A stretch of 7,926 nt of DNA from the NCBI GenBank assembly GCA_018725205.1, contig QLUB01000086.1, positions 1 to 7,926 of the forward strand. The letters are read 5' to 3'. Below are positions 4,757-7,926 of the stretch, one piece after another. Numbering within the stretch: the stretch's first letter is position 1; each line of letters starts with the position of its first letter. The position numbers were made by a program, and so were the translations under genes. This DNA comes from a candidate division NPL-UPA2 bacterium. Lineage in GTDB: Bacteria > Bacillota > UBA994. A model generated the notes under the pieces. The model was given only the letters and a program-made list of their open reading frames with translations. It was not told where the DNA came from and searched no databases.

Positions 4757-6116
4757 GCCGCAGCCACTCCACCGCCGCCTCTAGCTGAGCATCCCTGTGA
4801 ATAGGCTGCCGCACCAGCATCACGTTAAGTGCGTTAATCACTTCTGGTGACGTCACGCCATCGGCCAACAAGCCCTCACTGTGCTGCACCCTAATCACGC
4901 CAAGGCGCGTCTGCCAGTCAAAGGTCCCGGTAACGGGGCCGCTCATTAGCCTCGCCGCCACTAAAGCCGCTTGCAGCTTCTTTACGTTTTCCCCGCGATC
5001 CCCCGGCCTTAGTACTAAGTTATTAGGCACAAGCGGCGCGAGCGGTGGCAGAAACTGCGGCGGCACAGGCTGCACCACTAAGTTTGGCTCTAACCCTTGC
5101 CCGTCGATCGCCCGTCCGTTTGGCGTCAAATAACCAAGCACAGTAATGCTTACTCCACCAATATCTCTCGCCACGGTGTACACCCTCTGCGCTGTGCCCT
5201 TGCCAAACGTGCGTGTGCCAATCACAAAGCCGGATTGCGTGTCCTGTATAGCCCCCGTCAGCATTTCGGCCGCGCTGGCGGTGCGTCCGTCCACCAACAC
5301 CACAAGCGGCTTCCCGAGCCCCGTCCCATTCATCGGCATCGGCTCAACGCGCCCGCCGCGGCTCACAATCCGTCCCAAAACCTGCCCACGCACAAACCGC
5401 GGCGCGATGGCCTCTAAGCTGTCCAGCAGACCGCCCGGGCAGCCCCGCATATCTAAGATTATGCCCCGCGTGTGGGCAAGTTCACCTAGCGCAAGCGTTA
5501 TATCTTCCGCCAAACTCTCGCCGAAGCGCTCAATGTAGATATACCCAAATCCCTCGTGCTCGCGCCATGAGGCCGAAGAAGCCACCACGCGTTCGCGCAG
5601 TATAGTCACGGTATGAAAATTGGTCGCTTGCCCGCGAAAATACGACAGAGTCACCGGCGCGCCTATCTCTCCCCGGAGCAGTCCCGTAATCTCTTGCAGC
5701 TGCAGATGGCGTGTGTCCTTGTCCCCAATCAAAAGAATAACGTCGCCCGCCATTAGCCCCGCCCGCGCCGCCGGGCTGTTTCTAAACACGCGCTGAATCA
5801 ACAGGCCGTTCGGCGTAACTTCGATGGCTACGCCTATCCCGGCGAACCCACCCGTCACATGCTCAACAAACTGCGTGTGCTCAACTGGCGGCATAAAGCG
5901 CGAGTTGCGGTCGCCAAGCGCCTCCATTATCCCCTTAAGCGCACCTTGTATCAGCGTATTGGCGCTAATTTCCTGCCAGTACTCACGCTGCACCAGCCGC
6001 ATCACTTCGACTACAATGTTAAACGCATCGTTCGCTTGCGCCACAGTCCCAACCGCTAGGCTAGTCACGAGCACAACTGCTAGGAGAAAGGCCGCCACCA
6101 CGCGCCACTTTTTCAT
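4752..6116 (-). CDS. S41-family C-terminal processing protease (CtpA/CtpB-like)
   Basis: A 454-residue exported serine protease. Residues 1-28 are a signal peptide or membrane anchor: MKKWR, a hydrophobic run about 6-25, and a possible cleavage site after VAQA. An N-terminal helical segment (about 30-85) leads to a PDZ domain (about 88-175, GFAGIGVAIE, SPAARAGLMAGDVI). The S41 domain follows (about 185-350) with LDMRGCPGG (221-229), and the catalytic residues read as Ser281 in DGRTASAAEM, Lys306 in TFGKGTAQ and Gln310. The spacing matches Ser309/Lys334/Gln338 of B. subtilis CtpB. A C-terminal peptidoglycan-binding domain (about 366-432, LRPGDRGENVKKLQ) fits action at the cell wall. Such enzymes trim C-termini of exported proteins, for example in sporulation signalling; the substrate here is unknown. 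The start has AGGGGG (6125-6130) 8 bases upstream. It is divergent from murJ and upstream of the SagB-type gene. Confidence 0.95.
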   Translation of the reverse strand: MKKWRVVAAFLLAVVLVTSLAVGTVAQANDAFNIVVEVMRLVQREYWQEISANTLIQGALKGIMEALGDRNSRFMPPVEHTQFVEHVTGGFAGIGVAIEVTPNGLLIQRVFRNSPAARAGLMAGDVILLIGDKDTRHLQLQEITGLLRGEIGAPVTLSYFRGQATNFHTVTILRERVVASSASWREHEGFGYIYIERFGESLAEDITLALGELAHTRGIILDMRGCPGGLLDSLEAIAPRFVRGQVLGRIVSRGGRVEPMPMNGTGLGKPLVVLVDGRTASAAEMLTGAIQDTQSGFVIGTRTFGKGTAQRVYTVARDIGGVSITVLGYLTPNGRAIDGQGLEPNLVVQPVPPQFLPPLAPLVPNNLVLRPGDRGENVKKLQAALVAARLMSGPVTGTFDWQTRLGVIRVQHSEGLLADGVTSPEVINALNVMLVRQPIHRDAQLEAAVEWLRR

Positions 6117-6173
6117 CTACTTTGCCCCCTCGCTTTCATAGGCATTTTATTCGGCAAGCGAAGCCTACTTCCC

Positions 6174-6202
6174 TTGTCGCGGGTAGGGAGAACTTATATA
6201 CT
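6174..6202 (+). promoter_or_regulatory. Candidate sigma-A promoter for murJ
   Basis: TTGTCG (6174-6179, 4 of 6), a 17-base spacer and TATACT (6197-6202, 5 of 6). Transcription would begin near 6209, giving a leader of about 160 nt that holds a G-rich run, two heptanucleotide arrays and hairpin copy D before the murJ ATG. No equally good promoter was seen on the minus strand for the S41 gene. Confidence 0.5.
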
Positions 6203-6226
6203 TGGGTAGGTGGGTGGGCCGCCGGG

Positions 6227-6254
6227 CGCCAGCCGCCAGCCGCCAGCCGCCAGC
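6227..6254. repeat. Heptanucleotide tandem repeat, CGCCAGC x4
   Basis: Four exact CGCCAGC units in the S41-murJ divergent region, six bases before the CAAGTGC array. Confidence 0.9.
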
Positions 6255-6260
6255 CTCGAC

Positions 6261-6302
6261 CAAGTGCCAAGTGCCAAGTGCCAAGTGCCAAGCGCTAAGT
6301 GC
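6261..6302. repeat. Heptanucleotide tandem repeat, CAAGTGC type, 6 units
   Basis: Four exact CAAGTGC units, then CAAGCGC and TAAGTGC, all in 7-bp phase. The AAGTG core is the reverse complement of the core in the CACTTCY array at 130-171. Confidence 0.93.
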
Positions 6303-6319
6303 AACCTAAGAATCATAAG

Positions 6320-6352
6320 GTGAAGCAAAAGGCTCCGTCCCTTTTGCTTCAC
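6320..6352. repeat. Dispersed palindromic repeat, copy D (perfect)
   Basis: GTGAAGCAAAAGG (6320-6332), loop CTCCGTC (6333-6339) and CCTTTTGCTTCAC (6340-6352) make a perfect 13-bp inverted repeat. This copy serves as the consensus for the family. It ends 17 bases before the murJ start codon and would form a stable hairpin in the murJ leader. Its orientation matches copy C and is opposite to A and B. Confidence 0.95.
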
Positions 6353-6369
6353 ACGAAGCGGGGTCAGTC

Positions 6370-7896
6370 ATGACAGATAAGCATGCCATTTTCCGTGCCG
6401 CCTTTTGGCTAAGTGTGCTCTCGGTCCTAAGCAAGCTACTTGGGTTTGTCCGCGAGCAGGCTATCGCTTGGCGGTTTGGCATTGGAACCGAGGTTGACGC
6501 CTATGTCGCCGCCATGGCCGTGCCGCAAATCCTTGCCGGCATAATCGGCGGACTGCTTGCTACCACCTTCCTCCCTATTTACAGCGAGGAGCGCGCGCGC
6601 GGCCGCGGTGCCACCCTTTCCGGCACTACCTTTTCCGCGAGCGCGCTGCTTTCGCTCCTAGCCAGCCTCGCGGCCATAGCCTTTGCACCGCAGCTAGTGC
6701 GGCTCATCGTCGGCAACTTCCCCCCTGCTCAACAAGCCCTTACCGTACAGCTCCTGCGCATACTCGCCTTTGGAACTTTGCTCATGAGCCTGTCCCAGTT
6801 TCTTACCATACTGTTTAACGGCCATCAGTCGTTCCTGCTCCCCGGGCTTAACCCGGTCGTACAGAACATTATTATCGTCGCCGGGCTGCTCGCCTTTGTT
6901 TCTACCGGCATTCTGCCATTGGCGTGGTACACCATGGTAGGTATGGCTATCCCCGTCCTCCTTTTGATTGGCCTCGCCGTATACAACCGCTATCCGCTCT
7001 TAACTCGGCCCAATTTCACCGACCCCGCCTTCACCAAAGTGCTCGTCCTCGCCGCACCCATGCTGCTTAGCGCCCTCTTTGGGCAGGCCTACCTTGTAGT
7101 CGACAGGCGCCTAGCCTCGGGGCTAGACACCGGCAGCCTTGCCGCACTTAGCTTTGCTAACCGCCTCGTGCAGCTGCCGCTTGGCATATTTGTCACCGCC
7201 CTAGCAACCGCCGTTTACCCCGCGCTCACCGATTTTGCCGCCAGAGGCGATAAAGTCAGTTTCGGCAAAGCCACCTCGGCTAGCTTACGCGGGTTGTTCC
7301 TCCTAATGCTACCCGCAACCGTTGGCCTGATAGTGCTGCGCTACCCCGTCGTTCGCCTCGCATTTGAGCGCGGTTACTTCGATGCCGACGCCACCACCAA
7401 GACCGCCTTCGCCATGGCCTACTACGCCGTCGGCTTGCTTGGGCTTTCCATCGGGCAGGTGTTAGTGCGCGCCTTTTACGCCCTGCAGGACACCGTCACC
7501 CCCGTTAAGGTCGGTATAGCCACCACAATCGTGAGCATCGCCTTAGCCGTTACCTTGGTCGTACCCCTCGCCCACGGCGGTCTCGCCCTCGCCACTTCGC
7601 TGGGCGCACTATTTAGCGCTGGCTTGTCACTCTATCTCCTGAGCAACAAGCTCGGCCGCGGCAAGCTCCGCCTTGGCGCGCTTGTGCCCAAGGTCGTACT
7701 CGCTTCCGCCGCTATGGGTGTCGCAACCGACCTTTGCGTGCGCCTCCTCGCACCCTTAGGAGACATCATCGCCCTCGGCGGGGCCGTCGGCGTCGGTCTT
7801 GGCGTCTATGGCTTACTATTGCTCGTACTCAAGGTCGAAGAAGTCGACCAAGGTATAGCCTTTGTCTTGCGTCGCCTAAAGTTACGCCGCACATAA
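6370..7896 (+). CDS. murJ: Lipid II flippase MurJ (MviN family)
   Basis: A 508-residue polytopic membrane protein of the MOP/MviN superfamily, which moves lipid II across the cytoplasmic membrane for peptidoglycan synthesis. About 14 hydrophobic segments run from residue 10 to near the end. The N-terminus SKLLGFVREQAIAWRFG (21-37) with Arg28, and DAYVAAMAVPQIL with Asp43, correspond to Arg24 and Asp39 of E. coli MurJ. FANRLVQLPLGIF (Arg265) matches the segment holding E. coli Arg270. The Arg52-Arg53 pair of E. coli is replaced by Ala-Gly in QILAGIIGG; small residues are common here in Gram-positive members. The C-terminus ends in a short basic tail (RRLKLRRT). The Shine-Dalgarno is weak: GGGG at 6360-6363, 6 bases before the ATG. 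A role in exporting another lipid-linked polymer cannot be excluded. Confidence 0.92.
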   Translation: MTDKHAIFRAAFWLSVLSVLSKLLGFVREQAIAWRFGIGTEVDAYVAAMAVPQILAGIIGGLLATTFLPIYSEERARGRGATLSGTTFSASALLSLLASLAAIAFAPQLVRLIVGNFPPAQQALTVQLLRILAFGTLLMSLSQFLTILFNGHQSFLLPGLNPVVQNIIIVAGLLAFVSTGILPLAWYTMVGMAIPVLLLIGLAVYNRYPLLTRPNFTDPAFTKVLVLAAPMLLSALFGQAYLVVDRRLASGLDTGSLAALSFANRLVQLPLGIFVTALATAVYPALTDFAARGDKVSFGKATSASLRGLFLLMLPATVGLIVLRYPVVRLAFERGYFDADATTKTAFAMAYYAVGLLGLSIGQVLVRAFYALQDTVTPVKVGIATTIVSIALAVTLVVPLAHGGLALATSLGALFSAGLSLYLLSNKLGRGKLRLGALVPKVVLASAAMGVATDLCVRLLAPLGDIIALGGAVGVGLGVYGLLLLVLKVEEVDQGIAFVLRRLKLRRT

Positions 7897-7905
7897 AACA
7901 CTACC

Positions 7906-7926
7906 CCCGTCCCCTTTGCTTCCCTT
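7906..7926. repeat. Degenerate partial copy E of the dispersed palindrome, cut by the window edge
   Basis: The 21 bases CCCGTCCCC then TTTGCTTCCCTT resemble the loop and right arm of the consensus (CTCCGTC plus CCTTTTGCTTC). The left arm is absent: the sequence before it is the end of murJ and ACACTAC. It begins 9 bases after the murJ stop. The right side is lost at the window end, so whether arm copies continue, as in copy C, cannot be seen. Confidence 0.6.

Noticed and set aside
5146..5538. Plus-strand open frames within the S41 protease gene
   Set aside because: They are antisense to conserved protease motifs, including the Ser281 region, and are of low complexity. They are shadow frames.
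6131..6200. Minus-strand promoter for the S41 gene (TATAAG or TAAAAT as -10)
   Set aside because: Neither -10 candidate has an acceptable -35 box at 16-18 bases, so I do not call one.
7897..7926. Rho-independent terminator of murJ
   Set aside because: Only a degenerate half of the palindrome is present before the window ends. No stem can be formed from the visible bases.

Overview
The window looks like a chromosomal segment from a Bacillota (Firmicutes) bacterium, probably a moderately GC-rich Clostridia-type lineage. The taxonomic signals are rpoE (RNA polymerase delta subunit, essentially confined to Bacillota) directly upstream of pyrG, as in Bacillus subtilis; a YbxB/RsmC-like methyltransferase closest to the Bacillus type; strong AGGAGG-type ribosome binding sites; and a MurJ of the Gram-positive type. 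No species can be named from the sequence alone.

Layout. 1-231 is a leader made mostly of 7-bp tandem repeats, ending in a good sigma-A promoter. 232-2956 (+) is a tight three-gene run: rpoE, pyrG (CTP synthase) and an RsmC-like methyltransferase. 3004-3789 (+) is a REP-associated tyrosine transposase (RAYT, TnpA_REP, Y1/HUH family). 3879-4625 (-) is a SagB-type flavin dehydrogenase, convergent with the transposase, and 4752-6116 (-) is a secreted or membrane-anchored S41 C-terminal processing protease with PDZ and peptidoglycan-binding domains. 6117-6369 is a divergent regulatory region, and 6370-7896 (+) is MurJ, the lipid II flippase. The cellular genes are housekeeping: transcription, CTP synthesis, rRNA modification and cell envelope.

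The unusual part lies between the genes. First, a dispersed palindrome of about 33 bp (13-bp arms around a 7-base CTCCGTC/GACGGAG loop) occurs four times plus a degenerate partial copy at the right edge. Copies sit at the very ends of pyrG, the methyltransferase and the SagB gene, and in the leader of murJ. A RAYT gene lies in the middle, flanked by two inverted, arm-amplified copies. The likely reading is a REP/RAYT domesticated-transposase system with its own repeat family in a Bacillota genome, and possibly a mobile cassette at 2897-3886.

Second, short tandem repeats with an exact 7-bp period but different unit sequences appear in most intergenic gaps: ATGTGCT, GTCAACC, CACTTCY, CAAGNNN, GTGCTCC, GCGGAAA, RCCTMAN, CGCCAGC and CAAGTGC. 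The constant period with changing sequence recalls the heptanucleotide STRR repeats known from cyanobacteria. These two repeat systems are the features most worth following up.
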